Assembly (NCBI GenBank): GCA_020426345.1
Contig: JAGQQE010000001.1
Span: forward strand, 1 to 64,000
DNA length: 64,000 bases
Direction: 5' to 3'
Origin: Planctomycetaceae bacterium
GTDB taxonomy: Bacteria; Planctomycetota; Planctomycetia; Planctomycetales; Planctomycetaceae
Part shown: piece by piece, positions 8,887-18,234 of the stretch
Layout: each line of letters starts with the position of its first letter
How positions within the stretch are numbered: position 1 is the first letter of the stretch
The notes under the pieces: generated by a model
Told to the model about the DNA's origin: nothing
Databases searched by the model: none
The model's input: the letters and a program-made list of their open reading frames with translations, nothing else
Program-made: the position numbers and the translations under genes

Positions 8887-9531
8887 ATGTCTTCACAAGA
8901 TGGCGCTGCTACCACGTCTGGTCGCTCTCTTGATAATGGCCCCGTTACCAGTGCCACTTTGCTGGAACGATTGAAATCGTGGGAAGACACGGCTGCCTGG
9001 AAGACTTTTGTGAGCAGTTACGGCCATTTGCTTGAACGCTGGTCCCGTCGAAAACTCAATAATTCTGCGGATGTCGAAGAGGTGAACCAACAGGTTCTCT
9101 GGGAGCTCGCCCGCAGGTTAACTGTTTTTCACTACGATCCACGGATGTCATTTCGCGGCTGGCTGCGAACACTGCATCAGAGCCGGCTGCTGGATTATCT
9201 GAAACTGGAGAAACGTCGAACCATACGAGAAGCAGGGCTCGCTCAAATCTATTTGCAAAAGCAAGGCACTCATGAGCGTTCAGTTTCCCTCGATACAACA
9301 GATGAAATGCCTGATAAACTATGTGTTTCTGATGAGATGCGAAGTGCCACATTGATATCGGAGCGTGTTCGAGCTCGGGTTAGTCCGCGGACCTGGGCTG
9401 TTTTTCATGACATAGCGATTGAGGGTCAATCGATTTCGGAGACTGCTCAACGCCACTCCATGCGATATGCCTCTGCATTCGCGGCATACTCTCGCGTCTG
9501 CCGGCAATTGCGTCAGGAAGCGGCAAAATGA
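8887..9531 (+). CDS. ECF-type RNA polymerase sigma factor
   Basis: A 214-residue ECF sigma factor that would redirect RNA polymerase to a specific regulon. Region 2 is seen in SADVEEVNQQVLWELARRL followed by the core-binding/melting segment FHYDPRMSFRGWLRTL. Region 4 is the C-terminal HTH, with TWAVFHDIAIEGQSISETA preceding a recognition helix. The ATG at 8887 is preferred to an upstream ATG because the added N-terminus has no sigma-like character. Its stop overlaps the kinase gene by four bases (ATGA), so the two are translationally coupled. This sigma/kinase arrangement is common in planctomycetes and suggests control by the kinase rather than by a classical anti-sigma factor. Confidence 0.9.
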   Translation: MSSQDGAATTSGRSLDNGPVTSATLLERLKSWEDTAAWKTFVSSYGHLLERWSRRKLNNSADVEEVNQQVLWELARRLTVFHYDPRMSFRGWLRTLHQSRLLDYLKLEKRRTIREAGLAQIYLQKQGTHERSVSLDTTDEMPDKLCVSDEMRSATLISERVRARVSPRTWAVFHDIAIEGQSISETAQRHSMRYASAFAAYSRVCRQLRQEAAK

Positions 9532-12014
9532 TGCGAAACGGTTCGCAGCACTGCCCGGACCATTCTGTCCTGCGGAACCTGGGCAACTGCGACTTAGATG
9601 ACGATGGTTCCCAACGGCCTGATGAGCAACTTGAACAACACATTGAATCCTGCGTTCGATGTCAGGAATTCCTGCAGGACCTGGCGTCAGCGGAACGCGA
9701 AACGGTCACCCCACTGCTAAAGGGCGTTGATCGATCGGATGTTGATTTGGACGTAAATCCGCTGCCCGAAATCGAAGGGTTTCGGCTGGAACGTGAACTC
9801 GGGCGTGGAGGTGGTTCGGTCGTCTATCTTGCAGAAGACCTGACGACGTCCAGGCTGATTGCTCTCAAACGTATTCACGTTGACGCGAAGAGCAACGAAG
9901 CCGAAAGGCTCCGATGGCTGGATGAAGTTCGCATTGCGGCAAAGATGGAACATCACAACGTCGTCCGGCTGTATCGCGTGGAAGAAACGCCGGAGTGTTT
10001 TCTTCTGGTTTTCGAGTATGTTGCGGGTGGCACTCTCAGAAGCTGGCTGGATCAACCGGCGACTCCTCTGCAGATCGCTCAGTTTATCAGTGTCATTGCC
10101 AGTGCCGTCGATCAGATCCACAAGCGAGGCGTGCTTCACCTTGACCTGAAGCCTTCGAATATCCTGATCGATGTTTCAGCGGGAACGACGTGGGACAGTA
10201 TCGTTCCCAAGGTAGCGGACTTTGGAATTGCAAGTTCGCGTCAGTCGCAGTCGACAGATGCTGGCAGGGAACGCCAGATTCGAGGCACACCAAGTTACAT
10301 GGCTCCGGAGCAGGTCCTTGGTGACCCGACTTTGTTATCACCGGCCACTGACGTCTATGGGCTCGGTGGAATCCTGTTTACTTTACTCACGGGGGTTCCT
10401 CCATTTTGCGGAGAAACCTCCACCGGTGTTGTCCGGCAGGTGATGGATGCCGAGATTGATTGGGGAACTTCCGGCTTGGACAAGATACCGGAAGGCCTGC
10501 GGCAGATGACAGAACGGTGTCTTGCAAAGCATCCTGAAGACCGATACGAATCCTGTGCTCATCTGGCTTTGGAACTGCAGTCGTGGATTGTCAGGCAGCA
10601 CTCGGCGGGTACTCACGGCATCCGTTTTCTGATTCCCGCCATCCTCCTTGTGTTGGTCCTGGTTCTTGCGTTGAACCGGCCTGGCTCTTCCCCGAACGGG
10701 TTGAAATCGTCTGCGGAACCTTCAAACGCAGTGGTGTCGGGAGCTTCGATACCACTGACTATTAACGAATGGGCGGACGAGATTACTCGGGATGCTGCCG
10801 CTTTCGGCCCGGACCGTGCGGCGAGACTACTGGAATCAACTCGTTTTCATAATCGTCGTGTGTTGTCTGAATCCCCGGTTTCGTTCGAAGATTGCCTGAG
10901 ATATGGCACTTTGGAATTGCGAGCGGCCGAACGTTTCACGGAAGGCTTAAATAAGACGATGCACGCGGTTGCAGTGGACTTACTGGATACATCGGTTGAG
11001 CTGCTGAAGAAGGCGAACGAACTTCAGCCGGACGATCAGGTCGCACTCACTGAGTTAATTGCTGCGAGATTCATGTATGGCTATCTGCGCGACACCAGTG
11101 ATGTCATTGTCCCTCAGAGACGCTTCGAACAGTTTCGTCGTAATGGAAGAATTCTTGTCGACACTGCTCCCCTGCTGAATCGACTCAGGGACAACAGATC
11201 GAGGGTTTTCTGGGCGGTGTCTTTTATTGACTACTTTCGTTCTCTGACGTGGGATTTTCGCTGGAGCCGTGAATCGACAGAAGCAGCCATGTTCGAGACA
11301 TACGAACTCGAATTCTGGGACCAGCTTTCCGATGCCAGCGAAAGCCCCGATCTTTGGATTCGTCATGGCCTGTTTCCATCGCGCGTTCAGGACAATGACT
11401 GGCCTGAATTGTCTTTGGGAGACTGGGTGCTTGAGGAAAATCAACTCAATCTGGATCAGGAGAAACTGTTCGCATTTATGGGCGATCAGTTTTGGTGCAT
11501 GGAATCATCTGTCGGCACAGAGCATTCAGGCGGCAAATTTCTGGACGCTTTGTCGGCCTCCAGCAGCCAGATCATCCTGGACAACACATTGCAGTTTATG
11601 GAGCAACAACAGATCCGGGATCAGGATCTGCTGCTGGATGTCCTTCACGGCCGGCTGACCAGCTCGATCACAGGGATCAGTACGTACCTCCGTCGGCAGG
11701 GATTACTGGACGACGCAGAAGTAATTCAGAAAGCGTACCTGTCTCTTGCCGAAGAGTGTGTCTCTCGATTTCCTCGCAATGAACACAGTTATCTCTGCGT
11801 TTGCGAAGCGCATCTGCAGGCATGGAAGAATGCATTACGACGTAATGATGATGAGTCAGCGATTATCGCTCTGAAGGCGTCACTTTCCGCCGCTGAAAAA
11901 GCTCTGGAAGTGGCTCCTGATTCTCCCCGGGCGCGATTTCAGGTTGCGGATCGAATTAAGCGGCTGACGCGTTTCCAAAAACAGGATGACCACAGCCAGG
12001 CACGAACCAAATGA
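9528..12014 (+). CDS. Membrane Ser/Thr protein kinase with zinc-finger-like N-terminus
   Basis: An 828-residue Hanks-type kinase. An HIESCVRCQEF motif (His38, Cys42, Cys45) resembles the zf-HC2 anti-sigma zinc site. The kinase domain spans about residues 85-355: Gly-rich loop GRGGGSVVY, catalytic Lys114, HLDLKPSN (204-211, HLD in place of HRD), DFG (231-233) and GTPSYMAPEQ. A single membrane helix (AILLVLVLVLAL, about 370-382) leads to a roughly 440-residue C-terminal, mostly helical region without a named domain but with TPR-like character near the end. It starts inside the stop of the ECF sigma gene. The layout suggests sensing outside and sigma sequestration or phosphorylation inside. Confidence 0.93.
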   Translation: MMRNGSQHCPDHSVLRNLGNCDLDDDGSQRPDEQLEQHIESCVRCQEFLQDLASAERETVTPLLKGVDRSDVDLDVNPLPEIEGFRLERELGRGGGSVVYLAEDLTTSRLIALKRIHVDAKSNEAERLRWLDEVRIAAKMEHHNVVRLYRVEETPECFLLVFEYVAGGTLRSWLDQPATPLQIAQFISVIASAVDQIHKRGVLHLDLKPSNILIDVSAGTTWDSIVPKVADFGIASSRQSQSTDAGRERQIRGTPSYMAPEQVLGDPTLLSPATDVYGLGGILFTLLTGVPPFCGETSTGVVRQVMDAEIDWGTSGLDKIPEGLRQMTERCLAKHPEDRYESCAHLALELQSWIVRQHSAGTHGIRFLIPAILLVLVLVLALNRPGSSPNGLKSSAEPSNAVVSGASIPLTINEWADEITRDAAAFGPDRAARLLESTRFHNRRVLSESPVSFEDCLRYGTLELRAAERFTEGLNKTMHAVAVDLLDTSVELLKKANELQPDDQVALTELIAARFMYGYLRDTSDVIVPQRRFEQFRRNGRILVDTAPLLNRLRDNRSRVFWAVSFIDYFRSLTWDFRWSRESTEAAMFETYELEFWDQLSDASESPDLWIRHGLFPSRVQDNDWPELSLGDWVLEENQLNLDQEKLFAFMGDQFWCMESSVGTEHSGGKFLDALSASSSQIILDNTLQFMEQQQIRDQDLLLDVLHGRLTSSITGISTYLRRQGLLDDAEVIQKAYLSLAEECVSRFPRNEHSYLCVCEAHLQAWKNALRRNDDESAIIALKASLSAAEKALEVAPDSPRARFQVADRIKRLTRFQKQDDHSQARTK

Positions 12015-12102
12015 ATTTGGCCTGCGGCTACTGATCCTGTGGCAGGTTGGCTTCAGTCAGAAAGTTTGCGGCGTCAGAGGCTTGAAACGATTTGCGGGAT
12101 GA

Positions 12103-14862
12103 TTACCAGTGAATTGTGTAGGACGCCTCTGTTGCTGTGTTCGCCTTCAGCGGCAAAAGCAGAAGTAATTCATTTCCCTGGCTCGACTTTCGAGAGATGA
12201 CCTGTCCATGGATACTTCGGATGCGGATTGCGTTGTCGATGACCCATTCGCCATCGGTTTGTTCGATCAGTTCTCCCGTCGCGATGCGAATGCAGGCGTT
12301 TGGAGTGTCAGAAGCGGGCGTCAGTGTGATCGTGCGGGTCAGTTCAGCATCCGGTTCCGCTGACTGTGCTTTGATTTGATCATGCACTGTGATGCCATCG
12401 GGAGTTCGGAAGCGAAATGCTGGCACGCCACTCTTGTCCAGGGTATATCCGAGGAACCGGTAACCCATTTCGCGAGCATTGTCGGATGGCCATTTGGAAT
12501 CGGTCGACGGAAGCACAGCCACTGCGGGGCCGGAGGGAAGCGTCATCATGTGGTCGCCCAGAGGAGCCTGAAAGCCCGGCCCGCGCCCGACCCAGTGCTT
12601 TGAGGCGTCGATAAAGGCTCCGTGCCAGATGAGCCGCATGTTCATTTGCTCTGCATCCCACGCAAAGTGAGCCTTTTCGGGAAATGCGACGGCGATGCCG
12701 CGAGGAGAGAGTCCTTCGATAAAGTTGCGATAAATCAAAGGCCGTTCTTTTGCGACGAGTTCGATGGCCTGCGTTTGTAATCCCGATGGGATCTTCGCCT
12801 GCTTGCCGTCTTCGAGGTATTTCCAGATGGCTTCGATCTGAGTGGGAGCTGTTCCATCCAGAATCTTTGGGACGACGGACTTGCCATTGGGCCAGGCTGC
12901 CGGCATGCGAGTTCCCGGGCGATAGGCCTGTGGGTTCGACAGATAACGATGGAACCAGTCACGCCGAAGGCGCTTTGTCATGGTGGTCATGTCAATCGAT
13001 TGAATTCCAGTGGCGGCAAACTTATCGAAGTAGTGGCACTTAATGCACGACAGTGCCTGATCGCCGATCATCAGGCGAGCGTCTGCTTTTACGCGGTGTT
13101 CAGCTTCGGCAAATTCAACCGGATCAACCTCGTTTTTTTGGTCGCCCTCCAGCATTGTCAGCAGGGCTCCCACATTGCTCGCACCGAATTTGGGCATACG
13201 AGTCGCCATGTACGGTCGATCTTTCGCGCCTTCGTTGAGGACATGTTTCAGCCAGTCCGGGTTGAGTTTGTCACCCACGCCATTCAGATGTGGTGGAATT
13301 CTGCCTTCATCGCCCATTTCCGGAATGCTGCCGGTGAACAGTTCGTTGAATTCATTCGGTACGCCGCCAAGTCCGTCCCGCTGGTGACACGTGTAACAGT
13401 TCAGAGTTGTCATAATCCGGGTGATGGCCTGTTCCCGGGTTGCTGTCTCGGTGGTTTTGTTCTGATCGGCTTCGATGGCAGATACTATGTCGCTGCGTTG
13501 TTGTTCGGTAAGCGCGAAGACAGGAACGTTGCTCCCGGCCGAAGGTGACAAACAACCCTGGGTTGACCTGATGTTCTGGAACGTTGGCGCTGTTTTCGTC
13601 CATTGGATCTTCTGATCACCCTGGCCATGTTGGTGGCAGGCGGCACAACCAAGCGATGCAAAGAGTTGACGCCCTTCTTCGATCAGACTGCTGTCAGTCT
13701 CAGGTGTTGCGTCTTCAGGAGCGGCAGGCTGTCGATCGACGGTCATCAGAGCGGCCATCGGTTGGCGAGCGAGGCCGTTTCCGGAGATCTCGACTTTCAA
13801 TTCTTCCTGTCCATGATACTCAAAATACTCCACGACAACTTCGTGCGGACCTGCATTCATTTGATGGCGAGCCGTTTCGTTGCCGGCCGGATGAATTCCG
13901 TCCGCGACAAGGACAGGCTGTCCGTCAATGAGGACGCGGCTGCCATCGTCACTGCTGAGGTGGATACGATATTGTCCCTCTTTCGGAATCTGCAGGAACC
14001 CGCTGAACCGTAATGCGAAAGTTTCTCTGCGTGACGAAGCTTCGACAGTGATGTCCGTCGTGAGTCCGGTGGAGACAGGTGTTAGCTGACTGAAGTCAGG
14101 CAGCTGTTCCCAGCTTCCATGGTATTCTTCAAAGCGAACATTCGCCTGCACTCTGGACTGGTCGAGATCTCTCAGAAGATAACTGGTGACGTCGCGAAGC
14201 TCCTCAGGCGAAAGATTCAGTGATGGCATTCGGCCTGATGGGCGAACAGCATGGGGGTTGCTGAGAAAACTGCTCAGTGAGGTCAGCGAATACTTTTCGG
14301 ACAGATTTCCAAGTGGCATCGCGAATGCAGGACGATGCTCAGCGGCCTGACGCTGGTCACCGTGACAGGCAGCACAGCCAATGGAGTGGAAGAGTTTTTC
14401 TCCACGCCGGACAGAATCGGCACCGATCGCCATGTACCGAAAGGTCGAGTCGCTCGCCAGGAACGCTGCCAATGCTTCTGCGTTTTCGTTGGGCTTGCCA
14501 TCTTTTGATTGCAGAGCAGCAAAGGCAGGCATCGCCGTTCCGGGTTTGATGTGTTGTGGATCTGCAAGAAATGTTTTCAGGAAATCCACCGAAACGCGAT
14601 TCCCTGCATTTGTCAGTACGGGGGCTTCGCGGGGAGGCATGACCTGATCGTTCATCCTGCCATGACACGACTGACAGTTGAGTTCTGAGATCAGTAGTCG
14701 CCCCGCTTCCGCCGGTGATAAATCTGCCGCCCGAAATCGTTCATAACCAGGCACAATCGCGTGAGAATCGGCCATCGCTTCTGCATCGACGGAGCACGTC
14801 AGGATCAGGAAGGTTGATGCGATGCACAGTGACAGCATTTGTCGGTTGGACTGGATATTCAT
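12103..14862 (-). CDS. Secreted PA14-domain pentahaem cytochrome c
   Basis: A 919-residue exported protein with a signal peptide (core LSLCIASTFLILTCSV). Five CXXCH haem sites are visible: CQSCH 63-67, CAACH 163-167, CAACH 406-410, CYTCH 489-493 and CIKCH 606-610. A PA14-like beta-barrel sits between the second and third haems (about 245-375; signatures FSGFLQIPKEGQYRIHLSSD and ADGIHPAGNE). PA14 folds bind sugars, and planctomycetes often fuse them to cytochromes, so it may couple glycan binding to periplasmic electron transfer. The last 230 residues have no haem motif. It converges on the kinase gene. Redox partner is unknown. Confidence 0.9.
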   Translation of the reverse strand: MNIQSNRQMLSLCIASTFLILTCSVDAEAMADSHAIVPGYERFRAADLSPAEAGRLLISELNCQSCHGRMNDQVMPPREAPVLTNAGNRVSVDFLKTFLADPQHIKPGTAMPAFAALQSKDGKPNENAEALAAFLASDSTFRYMAIGADSVRRGEKLFHSIGCAACHGDQRQAAEHRPAFAMPLGNLSEKYSLTSLSSFLSNPHAVRPSGRMPSLNLSPEELRDVTSYLLRDLDQSRVQANVRFEEYHGSWEQLPDFSQLTPVSTGLTTDITVEASSRRETFALRFSGFLQIPKEGQYRIHLSSDDGSRVLIDGQPVLVADGIHPAGNETARHQMNAGPHEVVVEYFEYHGQEELKVEISGNGLARQPMAALMTVDRQPAAPEDATPETDSSLIEEGRQLFASLGCAACHQHGQGDQKIQWTKTAPTFQNIRSTQGCLSPSAGSNVPVFALTEQQRSDIVSAIEADQNKTTETATREQAITRIMTTLNCYTCHQRDGLGGVPNEFNELFTGSIPEMGDEGRIPPHLNGVGDKLNPDWLKHVLNEGAKDRPYMATRMPKFGASNVGALLTMLEGDQKNEVDPVEFAEAEHRVKADARLMIGDQALSCIKCHYFDKFAATGIQSIDMTTMTKRLRRDWFHRYLSNPQAYRPGTRMPAAWPNGKSVVPKILDGTAPTQIEAIWKYLEDGKQAKIPSGLQTQAIELVAKERPLIYRNFIEGLSPRGIAVAFPEKAHFAWDAEQMNMRLIWHGAFIDASKHWVGRGPGFQAPLGDHMMTLPSGPAVAVLPSTDSKWPSDNAREMGYRFLGYTLDKSGVPAFRFRTPDGITVHDQIKAQSAEPDAELTRTITLTPASDTPNACIRIATGELIEQTDGEWVIDNAIRIRSIHGQVISRKSSQGNELLLLLPLKANTATEASYTIHW

Positions 14863-15180
14863 TTGGAACAGGTCTGTATGCAGAGGCTTCGATTGTGTGG
14901 GAAGGCGTTCCCAGAGTATCTTTGGACGGGGTGGGGGGTGGCATGAATGATGAACAAAGCCTCACAGCGATGCAATGCTGCCAACGTTACCGTTTCACGA
15001 ACGGAACCTCATCAATGCAGGAAACACTGTGCAGTTAAGTCGGCGCAATTAAGTCGGCGACTGGACTCCCCGAAAAATTTCCCGGTGGGAGCTTCCGGGA
15101 TTTCATGAAAGTTGTCACCGACGAACAATGGTCAGCGCTGTGAGGACACGGTCGAGTCTACAAATGAAGGATAATCCAGC
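14863..15180. other. Divergent intergenic region
   Basis: About 320 bases between the divergent cytochrome and esterase genes, so both promoters should be here. A short direct repeat, AAGTCGGCG, occurs twice 14 bases apart around 15038-15060. No terminator, RNA gene or credible coding frame is seen. Confidence 0.4.
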
Positions 15181-16119
15181 ATGAAGACGTGGGTGAAGTT
15201 TCTTTTTGTGGTCGGGTTGTTTCCGGGCTCTCTGCAGGCCAGAGATTACAAGCTGTATTATCTGGGCGGCCAGTCGAACATGGATGGATTCGGTTATGTC
15301 AGGGAATTGCAGGGCCCGAACACGGCACCGGTTTCCGGGGTGATGATTTTTCATGGCAATCAGGGCCTTGATGGTCAGCCCGTTGACGGCCGTGGTGTCT
15401 GGTCAGAACTGAAGCCCGGCAACGGAACCGGGTTTAAGTCCGATGGGATACAGAACACATTGTCGGATCGCTTCGGTGTCGAACTGTCATTTGCACGCCG
15501 CCTCCGGGAACTCGACCCGGATTCTAATATTGCCATCGTTAAGTACTCACGCGGGGGCACATCCATCGCTGCGGATGCAGAGGCCGCAAAGATCTTTGGT
15601 TGCTGGGAGCCGGACTTTCATGTTGCAGGCGGACGTCATGGTGACATCAATCAGTATGATCATTTCCTGGCCACACTTCGAAATGCGTTTGCGATCAGGG
15701 ATATCGATGGCGACGGTGAAAGTGACACCCTGATCCCGGCGGGTATTATCTGGATGCAGGGTGAAAGTGACGCAGGAGATGAAGATGTCGCCCGGCGTTA
15801 CGAAGCAAATCTGAAGCGGTTGATGGACCTGATTCGAGCAGCTTTGCGAAAGGATGATCTGCGCGTTGTGATCGGGCGCATTTCGGATTCCGGCAAGGAC
15901 GACTACGAACAGGCCAGTGCTAATGGCAGAGTTTGGGAGTATGGGGAGCAGGTTCGAAAAGCGCAGTCGGACTTCGTTCAACGCGACGAAAATGCGGCGA
16001 TCGTGACAACAACCGACGCATACGGGTACTCCGACCCCTGGCACTATGATTCGGCAGGATATCTGGATTTGGGTGCCAGATTTGCTGATGCCGTTGTTCA
16101 GGACGCTGAAGAAGACTAA
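15181..16119 (+). CDS. Secreted SASA-family carbohydrate esterase
   Basis: A 312-residue SGNH-type hydrolase of the sialate O-acetylesterase/acetylxylan esterase (SASA, CE6-like) family, expected to remove acetyl groups from polysaccharides outside the cytoplasm. A signal peptide ends near LQA (residue 20). The nucleophile block is LGGQSNMDGFG with Ser32, the WMQGESDA block follows, and the catalytic Asp/His pair is in DPWHYDSAGY near the C-terminus. Length and block order match the family. AAGGA before the ATG is a good ribosome binding site. Substrate cannot be told; planctomycetes degrading sulfated or acetylated glycans carry many of these. Confidence 0.9.
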   Translation: MKTWVKFLFVVGLFPGSLQARDYKLYYLGGQSNMDGFGYVRELQGPNTAPVSGVMIFHGNQGLDGQPVDGRGVWSELKPGNGTGFKSDGIQNTLSDRFGVELSFARRLRELDPDSNIAIVKYSRGGTSIAADAEAAKIFGCWEPDFHVAGGRHGDINQYDHFLATLRNAFAIRDIDGDGESDTLIPAGIIWMQGESDAGDEDVARRYEANLKRLMDLIRAALRKDDLRVVIGRISDSGKDDYEQASANGRVWEYGEQVRKAQSDFVQRDENAAIVTTTDAYGYSDPWHYDSAGYLDLGARFADAVVQDAEED

Positions 16120-16302
16120 GCCAGGTCGACAGTCGCGCGGGGGTGTTTCTGTGAGAGCGGTTTCTGTGATGAACGGATCAAACGACGGAATCTCATGATT
16201 CCGCTTGCATTTCCCAGATTCCACCCGCTGCAATGCTGTGGATGGTTCGCGTGAGTCTGATTTGGTTTTGGCGATTCCTGCCGGGATGTGGGGGCACCCA
16301 GG

Positions 16303-18216
16303 ATGGACTACCGATATTCCAGTCGTTCGGGTTCGCTGCAACAGAGCGACTGGTCCGAGGACCAGGTGCTGGATACGCTGAATGAAGCGTCTCCAGGGAA
16401 TACCTCCACGAACGTAGCCGATATCGCCGGACCTGGCGGCTCTGTTTCCCGGCGGATTCGACCGTCCTTCCCGGATTCCGAAATCAGACGTCGACTCCGG
16501 ACTGTGCCGAAGTCACTTGTATGTGTGTTACCGGCATCCGTTCTCTGGGAACACCGCGTCGTTCCGATCATTTTCGATCAGATTGAAGATACGTACTACA
16601 TCGTCGCGCAGGATGCGGATGACATTGCGCTGATGGACAAATTGTCTTTCCTGCTGGCAAAGAACGTCGTTCTGGTTCCGGGGCATGCGGATCATATCGT
16701 TCAGACGCTTGTGCGGCTGAATCTCAAATCTGCGTCGGAATCTGCGGACTCGATGTTGAGTGAATTCACCGATACGTCGGTGTCCTCCATGTCTGCAGAC
16801 GATGACGAGTTCCTTTCCGATGTCGCGCCGGCTTCGGAACGGGTGCGGCATTCAGCGAAAAGATCGAGGGCGGAATTCAGACGAGGGCCGAATCCCGAGT
16901 CGAATGTCCGTGGCTATGATCTTTATTCATCTAATTCCACAGTGAGAAAGACCAGGGGGCGGGGTATGCTTTACTATACGATCGACGATGGTGAACGTGT
17001 TCTGCGCACATCTCTCAGCGGAGAACGCGACCTGCTTGTCGGCCCTCGACGAGTCTGGATCGGTCGCAATCGCTTCGAAGCCCTGACACACCATGTGGCC
17101 CATCCCGGGCAGTTTCTGATTGTTCGTTTTCTTGATGGATCGCAGCAGCATCTTCCGGGTCCTGCTGAGCTCTGGGAAGACCCCCGAGTTCACGAGTCGA
17201 TCTCGACAGAAGATTGCCTGCAACTGGCGGCGCGGGAAGCGGTCGTTGTCTATTCGCGTAAGTCCGAAATGCCCTCGGAAACGGATCGTCGACTTGTGCA
17301 TGGACCAGCAATGTTCACACCACAGCCTGGTGAATGGCTGCATAGTTTTTCCTGGCATGCTTCTCCCGGCGGGCATCTTGGGGTTCAGAAGATTCCCAAC
17401 TCCCTCCGTTTTCAGAAACTGTGGCTGATGCCGGATCAGATGTATCATGACGTTCCTGATGTACGAACGTCTGACAACGCCGTGATTGTGATTCGATTGA
17501 TGGTCTTCTTTGAACTGATTCATATCGAACGAATGCTGGATTCGACGCGGGATCCCATCGGGGATTTTGTGAATGCTGCCACTGCTGACGTTGTTGAGTT
17601 CACTGGCAGGCTTTCGTTCGAAGAATTCAAGCAGGCGACCGGTCGTTTGAACGATCCTGGCACTTATCGAACTCTACTCTCCCGGGCTGAGCAGATCGGC
17701 TATCGTGTTAACAACGTGGTATATCGGGGGTATGGGGCAGCAGAATCCCTGCAAAAGATGCACGATCAGGCGATTGAAGCACGCACTCGGTTGCAGCTGG
17801 ATCGTGCAACGGAGGAACAAACTCAGGATCTTGAAAACTATCGCCTTCAGAGTCAGCTCAGCCGAGCCAGTATGCGTCGTCAGGAGCAATCCTCCGAGGT
17901 ACAGCATGCGATTGAAATGGATCAGAAAAAGCGAGTTGCTGATTTGGAGCACGCAGAACGACAACGCGAATTTGAGCGACGAAAACGTGAAGCGACCGAT
18001 CAGCAGAGGGAAGCGGCCATGCAGCGAGTCAACCAGATTCAGCAGCAACATCTTGTCTCGCTGAAGCAAATGGGGGTCGACCTGACAGCTTACCTCACGC
18101 AGAACCGTGCGGACCAGGTCATCGAATTGCGTGGTCAGGCCACTTCGCCGCAGCTGCACCTTTCATCCAGAAGCACAGAGCAATCGTCGCCAAATGCAGA
18201 GTCAGAGGCCGATTAA
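16303..18216 (+). CDS. MshEN-like domain fused to a vault/SPFH-like protein
   Basis: A 637-residue soluble protein with no signal peptide or membrane helix. Residues about 60-140 look like the MshEN/GspE N-terminal domain, a c-di-GMP-binding fold in some ATPases. A Ser/Asp-rich linker runs to about 220. Residues 220-480 are beta-rich with three GP-containing repeats (LLVGPRRVWIG, HLPGPAELWEDP, LVHGPAMFTPQPGEW), then an SPFH-like core resembling the major vault protein shoulder (RFQKLWLMPDQMYHDV, DPIGDFVNAATADVVEF). Residues about 485-600 form a long charged coiled coil, the position of the vault cap helix. ATG 16303 is preferred to GTG 16288. The vault resemblance is inference; the SPFH-plus-coiled-coil plan is clearer. 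Confidence 0.7.
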   Translation: MDYRYSSRSGSLQQSDWSEDQVLDTLNEASPGNTSTNVADIAGPGGSVSRRIRPSFPDSEIRRRLRTVPKSLVCVLPASVLWEHRVVPIIFDQIEDTYYIVAQDADDIALMDKLSFLLAKNVVLVPGHADHIVQTLVRLNLKSASESADSMLSEFTDTSVSSMSADDDEFLSDVAPASERVRHSAKRSRAEFRRGPNPESNVRGYDLYSSNSTVRKTRGRGMLYYTIDDGERVLRTSLSGERDLLVGPRRVWIGRNRFEALTHHVAHPGQFLIVRFLDGSQQHLPGPAELWEDPRVHESISTEDCLQLAAREAVVVYSRKSEMPSETDRRLVHGPAMFTPQPGEWLHSFSWHASPGGHLGVQKIPNSLRFQKLWLMPDQMYHDVPDVRTSDNAVIVIRLMVFFELIHIERMLDSTRDPIGDFVNAATADVVEFTGRLSFEEFKQATGRLNDPGTYRTLLSRAEQIGYRVNNVVYRGYGAAESLQKMHDQAIEARTRLQLDRATEEQTQDLENYRLQSQLSRASMRRQEQSSEVQHAIEMDQKKRVADLEHAERQREFERRKREATDQQREAAMQRVNQIQQQHLVSLKQMGVDLTAYLTQNRADQVIELRGQATSPQLHLSSRSTEQSSPNAESEAD

Positions 18217-18234
18217 AATATCCGATGTCGTCAG

